NCBI GenBank assembly: GCA_016794625.1
Contig: JAEUGY010000012.1
Span: forward strand, 62,001 to 126,000
DNA length: 64,000 bases
Direction: 5' to 3'
Source of the DNA: Opitutaceae bacterium
GTDB lineage: Bacteria; Verrucomicrobiota; Verrucomicrobiia; Opitutales; Opitutaceae
In this document: piece by piece, positions 44,751-53,991 of the stretch
How positions within the stretch are numbered: position 1 is the first letter of the stretch
Layout of the letters: each line of letters begins with the position of its first letter
The notes under the pieces: generated by a model
Databases searched by the model: none
Seen by the model: only the letters and a program-made list of their open reading frames with translations
What the model was told of the DNA's origin: nothing
Made by a program: the position numbers and the translations under genes

Positions 44751-46286
44751 ATGAAGCACACCCGCCGCACGTTCCTTCGGCATGCCGCGCTCGGCTCCGC
44801 CGCCGCCTCCCTGACGCAACGGCTTCGCGCACAGTCCGCCCCGAACCTGTCCACCCGGGCGCCTGCTCAGCCGCCCGCGCGCCCGAACCTGCTCTTTCTC
44901 TGGACCGATCAGCACCGGGGGGACACCGTGCCCTGGGCGGGCAACGCGGCATTGAAGGCCAGCGAGTTCTTCGCTCCCTTCGGCGAACGGAGCTTCGTCT
45001 TTCACGACGCCCACGTCACCCAGCCGGTCTGCACGCCCTCACGCGGGTCGATCCTGTCCGGCCTCTGGCCGCACAACCATGGCGCCGTCAACAACAACCA
45101 GCGCTACCGTCCGGGAGTACGCACCCTCGCTGAACATCTCCCTTCGGCGTACCGGACGGCCTACTACGGAAAATGGCATCTGGGCGATGAACATAAAGCC
45201 CAGCGCGGCTTCCAGGAGTGGCGCGCCATCGAGGACCTGTACCGCAAGTACTACACCGATCCCGCCGACCTCGCCCAGTTCTCCCACTATCACAACCATC
45301 TGCTCGCCCACGGATTCCCGCCCGACGACAAGAGCGATGATCCCAAAGGGGCCGCCGTCTTTTCGCGCACCCTCGCCGCCGCCCTGCCCGAGCGTTACAC
45401 CAAGGTGTCGTTTCTCGCCGACGAGGCCGCGGCCTATCTGCGGGAACGGCGCGATGGCCAGCCGTTCGTGCTCCATGTCAATTCCCTCGAACCGCATCCG
45501 CCGAGCTACGGTCCCCTCAACGACCTGCATGATCCCAGCGCCATGACCGGGGGGCCGGCCTTCGCCCAGCCGCTGCCGGATGGCGCCAGCCGCCTCGCCC
45601 GTCGTCAGTACCAGCGCACCCACACGGAGGGGTACAAGAATCACCCGATCGCGACCGCGGGCGACTGGCGGCGCCTCCGCGCCAACTACTACGGACTGGT
45701 CTCAATGGTGGATCGGGGCTACGCCCGCATCCTGCGCGCGCTCGAAGAGTCGGGGCAGGCCGACAATACGATCGTGGTGTACACCTCGGACCATGGCGAC
45801 ATGTGCGGCGACCACTGCCTGATGCAGAAGGGCAATTTCTATCGGGGTTCCGTGCATGTGCCACTCGCCCTCCACGTGCCCTGGCTCTCCCGCCGTCGGG
45901 TCGACTTCCGGGGACCGATCAGCACCGTGGATCTGGTTCCGACGGTGCTCGATCTCATGGGCATCACCCCGGTCGTACCGCTCGACGGCGTTTCCCGCGC
46001 CCCGAGTCTGCGCAATCCGGCGCAGTGGCGTCGGGAGGACATCTGCGTCGAATGGAACGATCCGGATGATGCCGCGCTGAGCGGTCGCTCGCGGGTCACC
46101 TCGGACGGCTGGAAGCTCAACCTCTACCACGACGACATCCCGGAGCTCTTCGATCTGAACACCGATCCGGGCGAACGCGTCAATCTCGCGGGATCCTCCA
46201 GCCAGCGCGACCGTATCCGCCGGCTGACGGACGACGTGCGTTCCTGGCAACAGACCCACCGCGACTCGCTGTCGCTGCGCACCTGA
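44751..46286 (+). CDS. Exported sulfatase with Tat-type signal
   Basis: Sulfatase of 511 residues in the same operon as the first. The leader TRRTFLRHAALG (about 4-15) is a twin-arginine signal. Metal ligands lie in LLFLWTDQHRGD; the formylglycine site is CTPSRGSILSG. Later signatures are YYGKWHLGD, VLHVNSLEPHPP and VVYTSDHGDMCGDH. The C-terminal part resembles sulfatases that act on sulfated polysaccharides. It probably folds in the cytoplasm before export. The two sulfatases differ in sequence, so they probably hit different sulfate positions. The esterase fusion starts 5 bases later. Confidence 0.93.
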   Translation: MKHTRRTFLRHAALGSAAASLTQRLRAQSAPNLSTRAPAQPPARPNLLFLWTDQHRGDTVPWAGNAALKASEFFAPFGERSFVFHDAHVTQPVCTPSRGSILSGLWPHNHGAVNNNQRYRPGVRTLAEHLPSAYRTAYYGKWHLGDEHKAQRGFQEWRAIEDLYRKYYTDPADLAQFSHYHNHLLAHGFPPDDKSDDPKGAAVFSRTLAAALPERYTKVSFLADEAAAYLRERRDGQPFVLHVNSLEPHPPSYGPLNDLHDPSAMTGGPAFAQPLPDGASRLARRQYQRTHTEGYKNHPIATAGDWRRLRANYYGLVSMVDRGYARILRALEESGQADNTIVVYTSDHGDMCGDHCLMQKGNFYRGSVHVPLALHVPWLSRRRVDFRGPISTVDLVPTVLDLMGITPVVPLDGVSRAPSLRNPAQWRREDICVEWNDPDDAALSGRSRVTSDGWKLNLYHDDIPELFDLNTDPGERVNLAGSSSQRDRIRRLTDDVRSWQQTHRDSLSLRT

Positions 46287-46291
46287 CGGCC

Positions 46292-48208
46292 ATGAGGTCT
46301 CGTCCGCATCCCCTGGGTGAAACTGTCCGGTGGGTCGTCGGCGCCTTCCTGCTCTGTGGCGTGCTGCGCGGCGCCGACGTGTCACCCCAGACGCATGTCT
46401 ACAAACGGGTCCATGGACTGGAGATTCACGCCGACGTGCACCTACCCACCGTCGGGGTGGCACCGCGGCCGGTCGTGGTCTACCTGCATGGCGGCTCGCT
46501 GATCAACGGACGCCGCGAGAGCGTCGAGAAGTGGCAGCCCCTCTCTTCCTTGCTGGCGGCGGGAGTCATCGTCGTCTCGCTCGACTACCGGCTCGCCCCG
46601 GAGACGAAACTCCCCGGCATGGTCGCCGATATTGAAGATGGGTTCCGCTGGGTCCGGGAACAGGGCCCAGGGCTGTTTGGGGCGGATCCGCAGCGCGTGG
46701 CCGTCGGCGGCTCTTCGGCCGGCGGCTACCTTGCGCTGGTGGCAGCGACCCGGGTTCCCGGTCTGCGGGCCGTGATAGCGGAAATGTCGTACGGAGACCT
46801 CCTCGCCGCGTGGCAGATGCGTCCGAGTGTCCACCGGCCCCACTACGAGGATTCCAACCTGTCCGAGGCAGAGGCGTGGCGGCAGGTATCCGGTCCGCCG
46901 GTGGCCAATGGCCGCGACCGGGCGGGAGACGGCGGCGCCTTCAACGACTTCATCCGCCGGACAGCCCAGTGGCCCAAGGCGGTCACGGGGTGGGATCCGC
47001 GCACCGAGGCCGAACGTTACACGCCGTACCTTCCCGTGAAACAGGTCACGGCGGCCCACCCGCCCACGTTTCTGCTGCACGGTCGGAACGACTCCGACGT
47101 GCCCTTCTCGCAGCCCGAGGCGATGGCGGCGGAGTTCGCCCGTCACGGAGTCAAACACCGGTTGGTCGGCATCGAGGGCGCCGAGCACGGCTGGCGCGGA
47201 GTGGCCCCCGAGGTGGTCGCCGCGCATCAGAGAGAGGGCACAAAGTTCCTGCTCAATCATCTGCTGCCCGATCTCCGGGCCGGCACGCTCCCGCCGGTGG
47301 AAACCCATGTCTACAAGCAGGTCGGCGCACTCCAGATCAAGGCCGATGTCAATCGCGCCCGTCGCACGGACCGGGCCCCGGTCGTGCTCTGGCTCCACGG
47401 GGGCGGATTGATGGGCGGAAGCCGCGAGCGCGAGCACGCCGGTGAACGGCAATTGATCGACGTCCTGCTCGCCGCCAGCATTTCCGTGGTGTCCATCGAC
47501 TACCGTCTCGCGCCCGAAACCAAGCTGCCCGCCATCGCCGAAGATGTGGAGGACGCGATCCGGTGGGTGCGCACGCGCGGACCGGACCTGCTGGGGATCG
47601 ACCCCGAACGTATCGGCGTGGTGGGCACCTCGGCCGGCGGGTACCTGGCCCTGCTCGCCGGCTGCCGGGTCAGCCCGCGGCCCCGCGCCGTGGTTTCATT
47701 CTGGGGATATGGTGACATCATCGCTCCCTGGTACAGCCAGCCCAGCACCCAGGCCCGTCACCACACCGTGGTGGTGTCCGAGGAGGAGGCCCGTCGCGCC
47801 GTCTCGGGCCCGCCTGTGGCCAACGCGAACGATCGCAACGGAAGTCACGCCGCGTTCTACCAACATTGCCGCCGGCATGGCCTCTGGCCGAAGGCGGTCA
47901 CGGGGTGGGACCCCGTCGCCGAGGCCGCTCTCTTCCAACCGTATCTTCCCCTGCGCAACGTCGACGCTTCCTTTCCGCCCACCTTCCTCCTCCATGGCGA
48001 GGCCGACACGGATGTGCCCTGCGAGCAGTCGGAGCTCATGGCGGCGGAACTGTCGCGACTCGGCGTCGACCATGAATTCATCCGCGTGCCCGGCGCCGAA
48101 CACGGACTGAAGGGCAGCGATCCCACCCTGCTCCCCTCGCTGGAGCGGAAGGCCGCTGCCTTTCTGCTGCGGCATCTGCAACCAGCCAAGGCCACCTCCG
48201 CTCGTTGA
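46292..48208 (+). CDS. Exported tandem alpha/beta-hydrolase (two esterase domains in one chain)
   Basis: A 638-residue secreted protein with two complete hormone-sensitive-lipase-like domains in tandem. Domain 1 (about 33-335) has the oxyanion motif YLHGGS, the nucleophile Ser in GGSSAGGYLALV, an Asp in LLHGRNDSDVP and a His in GAEHGW. Domain 2 (about 338-630) repeats each in the same order: WLHGGG, GTSAGGYLALL, LLHGEADTDVP and GAEHGL. Both also share HVYK at the start and AVTGWDP before the Asp. All catalytic residues are kept in both halves, so both may be active, probably on acyl or acetyl esters of the glycan. A signal peptide spans about 1-28. Confidence 0.9.
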   Translation: MRSRPHPLGETVRWVVGAFLLCGVLRGADVSPQTHVYKRVHGLEIHADVHLPTVGVAPRPVVVYLHGGSLINGRRESVEKWQPLSSLLAAGVIVVSLDYRLAPETKLPGMVADIEDGFRWVREQGPGLFGADPQRVAVGGSSAGGYLALVAATRVPGLRAVIAEMSYGDLLAAWQMRPSVHRPHYEDSNLSEAEAWRQVSGPPVANGRDRAGDGGAFNDFIRRTAQWPKAVTGWDPRTEAERYTPYLPVKQVTAAHPPTFLLHGRNDSDVPFSQPEAMAAEFARHGVKHRLVGIEGAEHGWRGVAPEVVAAHQREGTKFLLNHLLPDLRAGTLPPVETHVYKQVGALQIKADVNRARRTDRAPVVLWLHGGGLMGGSREREHAGERQLIDVLLAASISVVSIDYRLAPETKLPAIAEDVEDAIRWVRTRGPDLLGIDPERIGVVGTSAGGYLALLAGCRVSPRPRAVVSFWGYGDIIAPWYSQPSTQARHHTVVVSEEEARRAVSGPPVANANDRNGSHAAFYQHCRRHGLWPKAVTGWDPVAEAALFQPYLPLRNVDASFPPTFLLHGEADTDVPCEQSELMAAELSRLGVDHEFIRVPGAEHGLKGSDPTLLPSLERKAAAFLLRHLQPAKATSAR

Positions 48209-48311
48209 GCACTCCCCTTCGGCCCGACATCGGCATCGCTGTATCGAATCCACCTGATACTCGCACCCTCCGCGACCTAGCACCCGGTCACCCGACTCCC
48301 TTTCCCACCCC

Positions 48312-50213
48312 ATGAAGATCCCGCTGCCCTTCTCCTCCCTTGTCCTGGTCACCACCCTGGCCGCCGGCGGAACCGTCGCCGCCGGCCCGGCCGGAGGCCC
48401 CGAGGAACCGGTTCGTTACATTGGCGCCGACCAGCCCGACGCCTCCCACCACGGCAGCCTCCGCCTCGCCGTGGGCGCCAAGAGCTGGCAGGCGTTCCGG
48501 GCCAACCGCGCCGACCCCGGGCAGGCCGAGGGGCACGGTTGGACCTACAACCACGCGCCCATGATCGCCTGGTGGAACCAGCGCTTCTGGCTACAGTACC
48601 TGAGCGGACCCGTGCATGAAAACAAGGGACACGGACAGATCCTCGTGCTCTCTTCCGCCGATGGCATCACCTGGGAAAAGCCCCGGGTCGCCTTCCCTCC
48701 CTACCGCATGCCCGACGGCACGCTGGCCATGCCGCACCAGCGCATGGGCTGGTATGTCGCACCGAACGGCCGGCTGCTCACCCTCGGCTTTTGGGGCATT
48801 CCCAACCACCCCAACGACGGCAACGGCATCGGCCGCGTCGTGCGCGAGGTCCACCGCGACGGCTCCTTCGGCCCCATCCACTTCATCCGCTACAACCGGC
48901 ACAAGGGCTGGAATGAACAGAACACAGCGCATCCGTTTTACACCGCGTCCACCGACGCCGGTTTCAAGGAAGCCTGCGAGGCCCTGCTTTCCAATAAGCT
49001 GGTGACGCTTCAGTGGTGGGAGGAGGATCGCGGCCAGGACGGATTCTACCCCGATCTCCACGGGGTGCTCGCCAAGGCGTTTTCCTACTATCATCGACCC
49101 GACGGAGTCACCGTCGGTCTGTGGAAGAGCTCCTGGACCGCACTCTCCCGCGACGAGGGCAAGACGTGGACGCCTCTGGTCAAGGCGCCGACCCTGGTCA
49201 TGGCCGAAGCCAAAGTCTGGGGTCAGCGCACACCCGACGGCCGCTACGCTCTCATCTACAATCCCCGCCGCGACAACCGGCACCGCTGGCCGCTCGCCGT
49301 CGTCACCGGTGACGATGGCATTCACTTCGACCAGCTCCTCACCGTTCAGGGCGAAGTGCCTCCCCGCCGCTATGACGGACTCGACAAGGCCTACGGTCCG
49401 CAGTACGTGCGCGGCATCGTCGAGGGCAATGGCACACCCCCGGGCCAGGCCTTCTGGGTCACCTACAGCATGAACAAGGACGACATCTGGGTCAGCCGCA
49501 TCCCCGTGCCGGTGACCGGAAAAGTCGAAGGCCCGGTCGCCGACACCTTCGACTCCGGCGCCCTCGAGGACCTGCCTTGGAACCTCTACAGTCCCACGTG
49601 GGCCCCGGTCACCCTGGTCGACTCGAAGTCGGCCCAGAACCGCAGTCTGGAGCTACGCGATGCGGAGCCCGCCGACTACGCCAGCGCCACGCGTGTATTT
49701 TCCTCGTCCACACAAGGAACAGTCCGCTTCAAGCTGCTCGCCCGCCAAGCCGTGACCGGGCGACTGGAAATCGAGGTCCATGATCGGCACGGTTTCCGGC
49801 CTCCCATCCGGCTGGCCCTTGATGACCAGGGCCAGGTTCAGGCCATGGACGGCAATCGCACCGGGCTCCAGCGTCTCATCCGCTATGTGCCGAATGTCTG
49901 GTACGAGGTCATGATTCGCTTCGACACCGCCAAGGAGCTCTTCGACGTCACCATCGATCACAAGCTCGTGCTCGCCGATGCCGAACTGCTCGAACCCGTC
50001 GAGTCGCTTGAGCGCATCACGTTCCGCACCGGCCCGCACCGCGAGGAGCCGACGCTCCGCACCCCCAAAACCCCGGGAGAAGATTTTCCCGCGGGCGACG
50101 AGCGCGTGCCCGAGGCCGCGTATCTGATCGACGATGTGCGCGTGACCTATGGCCCGGTCGCGTTCACGGAGAAGAAAAAGTCCGACGGCGCCATGACCAC
50201 GGTCCCGCGGTGA
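48312..50213 (+). CDS. Exported beta-propeller glycosidase-like protein
   Basis: A 633-residue secreted protein. After the signal peptide (about 1-24) a sialidase-like propeller spans about 45-420, with HGWTYNHAPMIAWWNQRFWLQY, an HENKGHGQ loop, HQRMGWYVAPNGRLL, LSRDEGKTWTPL and DIWVSRIPVPVTG. A C-terminal beta-sandwich (about 425-610) follows. Proteins of this architecture sit in polysaccharide loci next to sulfatases; several related propeller families cleave terminal uronic acid or deoxy sugars. The exact activity cannot be given. It is separated by 103 bases from the esterase gene and is followed after 25 bases by the nitrilase pair. Confidence 0.75.
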   Translation: MKIPLPFSSLVLVTTLAAGGTVAAGPAGGPEEPVRYIGADQPDASHHGSLRLAVGAKSWQAFRANRADPGQAEGHGWTYNHAPMIAWWNQRFWLQYLSGPVHENKGHGQILVLSSADGITWEKPRVAFPPYRMPDGTLAMPHQRMGWYVAPNGRLLTLGFWGIPNHPNDGNGIGRVVREVHRDGSFGPIHFIRYNRHKGWNEQNTAHPFYTASTDAGFKEACEALLSNKLVTLQWWEEDRGQDGFYPDLHGVLAKAFSYYHRPDGVTVGLWKSSWTALSRDEGKTWTPLVKAPTLVMAEAKVWGQRTPDGRYALIYNPRRDNRHRWPLAVVTGDDGIHFDQLLTVQGEVPPRRYDGLDKAYGPQYVRGIVEGNGTPPGQAFWVTYSMNKDDIWVSRIPVPVTGKVEGPVADTFDSGALEDLPWNLYSPTWAPVTLVDSKSAQNRSLELRDAEPADYASATRVFSSSTQGTVRFKLLARQAVTGRLEIEVHDRHGFRPPIRLALDDQGQVQAMDGNRTGLQRLIRYVPNVWYEVMIRFDTAKELFDVTIDHKLVLADAELLEPVESLERITFRTGPHREEPTLRTPKTPGEDFPAGDERVPEAAYLIDDVRVTYGPVAFTEKKKSDGAMTTVPR

Positions 50214-50238
50214 CGTCCGCCGTTTACCCCGTTTCACC

Positions 50239-51120
50239 ATGAACGTCATCCCTCTCGCCAGACTCCTGCTCGGTTCGTGGCTCGTACTGACGGTCGCCTC
50301 CGCGCGGACCGAGTTCACCGTGGCCGCACTCAAGGTCATGCCGGCGGCGGGCGACTCCGCCGCCAATTTCGCGCGTTTCGAGACCTACGCCCGCCAGGCT
50401 GCCGCCGCGGGCGCGGACCTGATTGTGACGCCGGAATGTTATCTCGATGGCTACATGGGCAGTGCCAAATTCCGTCCGGGCATGACGCGCGAAACGGTGC
50501 TGCGCTCCCACACGGAAACCATCACCGGACCGACCTTGCGAAAGGTCTCCGCCCTCGCCCGCGAGTTGAAGGTGCACGTCCTCTTCGGTTTTTCGGAGCG
50601 CCGGGGTGACGGTCTGTTCAACACTGTGGCGCTGTTCGGGCCCGAGGGCACGCTCATCGGCCGTTACTCCAAATCCCACCCCCTGCCCGGCGAATTCTAC
50701 GATCCAGGCGGCGAGCTCCCGGTGTTTGACACCGCGCTTGGGCGAATGGGTGTGCTCATCTGTTTCGACCGCCAGCCGCCGGAAAACGCCCGCATCCTCG
50801 CCCTCAAGGGCGCTCAATTCATTGTCGTTCCCGCCTTCGGCCGCATCCGCGAGCCCATGGACGAGGACGTGATGATGCAGTCCCGCGCTCACGAGAATGG
50901 CGTCTGCATCCTCTACGTCAGCCAGCACAATGCCTTCGTCGCCGATCCGGACGGAGTCATCACTGACCAGGCACGGAGCGACACGCGCGACATGCTGATG
51001 TTCGGACGCGTCGTGCTGGATGAGCGTATCCACGACCGCAGTTCGTACCGGGTGCGTCACCCCGAACTCTATCGCCCGCTGCTCGAACCCCACCCCGTCG
51101 GCAAGTCACCCCCCCCATGA
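50239..51120 (+). CDS. Exported carbon-nitrogen hydrolase (nitrilase superfamily), first of pair
   Basis: Nitrilase-superfamily amidohydrolase of 293 residues with the Glu-Lys-Cys triad intact: Glu in VTPECYLDG, Lys in YSKSHPLP and Cys in VLICFDRQ. A second conserved Glu/Lys region is visible around RAHENGVCILYVSQ. Unlike most of the family it begins with a signal peptide (about 1-22), so it should act outside the cytoplasm, perhaps removing an N-acyl or amide group from a glycan product. It is followed by a paralogue with a four-base ATGA overlap. Substrate unknown. Confidence 0.9.
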   Translation: MNVIPLARLLLGSWLVLTVASARTEFTVAALKVMPAAGDSAANFARFETYARQAAAAGADLIVTPECYLDGYMGSAKFRPGMTRETVLRSHTETITGPTLRKVSALARELKVHVLFGFSERRGDGLFNTVALFGPEGTLIGRYSKSHPLPGEFYDPGGELPVFDTALGRMGVLICFDRQPPENARILALKGAQFIVVPAFGRIREPMDEDVMMQSRAHENGVCILYVSQHNAFVADPDGVITDQARSDTRDMLMFGRVVLDERIHDRSSYRVRHPELYRPLLEPHPVGKSPPP

Positions 51121-52046
51121 TCTCGATCCGATTGTCCCTCCTCGCGCTCCTCTTCAGTGCCGCAACCTTGACCGCCCGCTCCGCCGCTCCCGCGGGCTCC
51201 TCCGAGCCCGCACCGCCCGCCGGACCGTTCCTGCGCGTCGCGGCGGTGCAGATGCGTTCCACCCGGGACGTACCGGCCAACGTCACCCGCATCACCCGCT
51301 TCCTCGCCGACTGCGCGGCCAAGGGGGTTCAGATCGCCGCCTTCCCCGAGTGTGCGGTTTCCGGTTACTACGCCGACTTCATTCCCACCCTGTCGGCGGA
51401 CCAACTTGAGGCCGCGGCCCGCGACCTCGCGGCCGCGTGCCGCCAGCACCGGATTGCTGCGATTGTCGGCACACCAGAGATTCGCGGGGGAAAACGCTAC
51501 AACACGGCGCTCATCATCAACGCGCAGGGCACCGTTCTCGGTCGCTACGACAAGGCGCAGCCCATCACCGTGGATCGCGCCTGGGGCTGCCAGTACGGAG
51601 CCGGCCCCTCCCCGGTGTTCTCGATCGGCGACACCCGTGCCTCGGTCATCATCTGCCACGACAACCGTTTCCCCGAACTGGCCCGACTGCCGGTGCTGGC
51701 GGGTTCGCGGGTGATCTTCTATATTTCCTCCGAGGCCTATGTCTCCAAGGAGCACAAGATGGGACCTTATCGCGCCCAGGCTCAGGCGATCGCCGCCGAG
51801 AACCGGGTCTATCTGGTCCACGCCAATCCACCCTCCGACGGACCGACCGAAGGGTCGCACGGTCAAAGTCGTCTGGTCGACACCGACGGTAATCTCATCA
51901 CGGAGGCGTCGATCTTTCGCGAAGAGGTATTGATCGGCGATCTCGACCTGTCCAAGGCCACGGCCGAGTTTGCACTCGAGGCCTACGAAGGTCCGCTGGC
52001 TGCCTGGTGGCGCGAAGGCGTGAAGCGCGTCCCACGCCTGCCGTGA
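51117..52046 (+). CDS. Exported carbon-nitrogen hydrolase (nitrilase superfamily), second of pair
   Basis: Second nitrilase-superfamily enzyme of 309 residues: Glu in AFPECAVSGYY, Lys in YDKAQPI, Cys in IICHDNRFPE. A signal peptide (about 1-22) and a short Pro/Ala linker precede the domain. Identity to its neighbour appears limited, so this is not a recent duplication; the two may form a heteromer or act in sequence. After the stop a hairpin repeat region begins, so this is the last gene of the plus-strand operon. Confidence 0.9.
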   Translation: MISIRLSLLALLFSAATLTARSAAPAGSSEPAPPAGPFLRVAAVQMRSTRDVPANVTRITRFLADCAAKGVQIAAFPECAVSGYYADFIPTLSADQLEAAARDLAAACRQHRIAAIVGTPEIRGGKRYNTALIINAQGTVLGRYDKAQPITVDRAWGCQYGAGPSPVFSIGDTRASVIICHDNRFPELARLPVLAGSRVIFYISSEAYVSKEHKMGPYRAQAQAIAAENRVYLVHANPPSDGPTEGSHGQSRLVDTDGNLITEASIFREEVLIGDLDLSKATAEFALEAYEGPLAAWWREGVKRVPRLP

Positions 52047-52076
52047 CCCGGCAGCGCCGCACGCGGGTCTGCATCC

Positions 52077-52186
52077 GATGGAGGTGGCCTCGCTGAGGCC
52101 GCTGGGATGAGTGCCTAACCTCGAATCTGCCAACGGGGCGGGACCGGTGTTCCCGTCGCGGCCTCGGCGAGGCCACCTCCATCGGA
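52077..52186. repeat. Inverted pair of hairpin repeats, type B
   Basis: GGAGGTGGCCTCGCTGAGGCC in the unit at 52077-52107 is the inverse of the unit GGCCTCGGCGAGGCCACCTCC at 52152-52186. The latter matches the start of the 100-base repeats at 41.4-41.7 kb. Convergent placement between two converging genes fits a REP-like or bidirectional termination role. Confidence 0.7.
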
Positions 52187-52248
52187 GACGCGGTCGATCG
52201 CCACCACTGATTCCGGGACCATCGCGTGTCGCCAGAAAGACCTGTCCC

Positions 52249-53991
52249 TCAGTCGTGACTCAATGCACTGAGCGTGAGCTCTTGATGGAAAACCGGGGCG
52301 CCCGCAATCGTCACGATTTCCATCACCACGCTCGGATCGCGCACCGAGGGATCGAAGGTCAGACAGCCAAAGGCCGGCCCGTCCAGGTACTGAAACCGGG
52401 GAGCGCCGGAGCCCTCGGTCCCTTTTTCGTTCGTCAGCCAGCCACTCTCAAGTTCCCACAGGGGATACGCGCCCTCGCGCGGATGCACCCGCACATCGTT
52501 GCGATGGCGATCGCTGGAGAGCAGGATCACTCCGCCGATCCGATGTTGCGTCAGGAAATCGAAGATCTCCTTCCGCTCCTCGGGAAAGCCCGACCAGATA
52601 TCCTTGGCCCGCACGATTTCCCCGGAGGGCGCCCGCTCAATCTTGGCATCGTCCGCCCAGGCCACGGGCGAGACCAGGAGTTTGAACGGCGCAGTCGACT
52701 CGCGCAGCGCCGCCAGCAGCCAGGCCTTCTGTACCGGCCCAAGCATCGAGGGATTGGGCAGGAGGAAATTCTCCCGGTAGTACCGGCCATCAAGCAGGAA
52801 ACACTCGACCGGTCCGATCCGCACCCGATGCCACAGCCCGGGCCACGCCGGGGGAGCTCCGGTCGGTGGATTGTTCCAGTTTCGCTGAAAGAGTTTTAGG
52901 TGATCCACCTTCCAGGCAGGACGGTCGGGAAACGGACCGAGAAACACATCGTCGATGCCGGCATCGTGATCATCCCAGATGGCAAAGCTGGGCACGCCCG
53001 CCGTAAGCCGTCGGAACTCCGGTCGCGATTGACGCTGGTAATACGTGTAGTCGTGCATCGGCCCGACCCGCTCCGGAAGGTCCAGGTAAACATTGTCTCC
53101 CAGCAACAGCAGCGCATCCGGACGGCGCCACCGGATCGTCTCCCACATGCGCTCGTGCACGGGGAAAAACTTGGCGCAACCGCCGAAGGCAATGCGCACC
53201 GGGGTTTTCGCGGCAGGCTCCGGAAAGGTCTTGAACTCCCATCCGTCCCCACGGATCGCGGGGGAGTCGCCGATGCGCACCTCGTAGGGATACGCGGTGG
53301 CGGGATTCAGTCCCTCCACGCGCGCGACGCCGGTAAAGTCCTCCGCGGCGCGCGTGCGTCCGCGCCCCACGGCGTCCGGAAGCGCAAAGTCGCCCTTCGC
53401 ACTGACCCGCACTTCAAACTCCGTTTCGTGTCGGCTGCGCACCCAGAACCGTGCGCTCCGGGGCGTGACATCTCCGAGCAACGGACCGTGCAACAAGCCA
53501 GACTGCGCCGCGGCGGTGCGCCGCCAGACCGGCGTGCCCTGCACCCGTCGCATCAGCGCACTGCGGTCCACCACCAACCGCTCCGGCGGCAGTCCGAGCT
53601 CGAGGGCCCGGGCCAGGAGCCGGTCCGCCTCCTCCATCCTGTCCTGTGCTCCCCGCGCCAGCGCCAGCACCAGCAGTGACTCCATGTCGGCGGCATCGGC
53701 CGCCAGCCGTTGTTCACACAGGGCCACCGCTTCATCCACCTTGCCTTCGAGCAACAACAGGTACTGGGGCTGGCCGATACGTGGGGGTTTCTCGTTGAAG
53801 AACCGCCGATCCCACGGATTCTCACTGCCAAAATACGGCAGGTGTTCACCGGGTAACCAGGCTTCCGGGGGCGCGTACTGCGGACGCTCGGCCCGGTCGG
53901 CGCCCAGGTGGGCCGGCCACACCGCGAGGCAGGCCAGGAGACGAAGTCCGAGCAGCCCAGCCCGCCTCCCGGAAGCGTGGCCACCCCTCAC
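52249..53991 (-). CDS. Exported PhoD-like metallophosphatase with N-terminal helical extension
   Basis: A 580-residue secreted enzyme. The signal peptide (about 1-31) is followed by a helical TPR-like extension (about 60-150; LLLLEGKVDEAVALCEQRLAADAADM), then a fibronectin-like strand domain (about 160-255; GDVTPRSARFWVRS) and the PhoD-type metallophosphatase (about 260-570). Metal-binding and catalytic segments are FGGCAKFF, LLLLGDNVY, FAIWDDHD and LLSSDRHRND. PhoD enzymes are Ca/Fe-dependent phosphodiesterases or phosphatases. The start is GTG overlapping the stop of the nucleotidase gene (GTGA), so the two are co-translated. Confidence 0.88.
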   Translation of the reverse strand: MRGGHASGRRAGLLGLRLLACLAVWPAHLGADRAERPQYAPPEAWLPGEHLPYFGSENPWDRRFFNEKPPRIGQPQYLLLLEGKVDEAVALCEQRLAADAADMESLLVLALARGAQDRMEEADRLLARALELGLPPERLVVDRSALMRRVQGTPVWRRTAAAQSGLLHGPLLGDVTPRSARFWVRSRHETEFEVRVSAKGDFALPDAVGRGRTRAAEDFTGVARVEGLNPATAYPYEVRIGDSPAIRGDGWEFKTFPEPAAKTPVRIAFGGCAKFFPVHERMWETIRWRRPDALLLLGDNVYLDLPERVGPMHDYTYYQRQSRPEFRRLTAGVPSFAIWDDHDAGIDDVFLGPFPDRPAWKVDHLKLFQRNWNNPPTGAPPAWPGLWHRVRIGPVECFLLDGRYYRENFLLPNPSMLGPVQKAWLLAALRESTAPFKLLVSPVAWADDAKIERAPSGEIVRAKDIWSGFPEERKEIFDFLTQHRIGGVILLSSDRHRNDVRVHPREGAYPLWELESGWLTNEKGTEGSGAPRFQYLDGPAFGCLTFDPSVRDPSVVMEIVTIAGAPVFHQELTLSALSHD

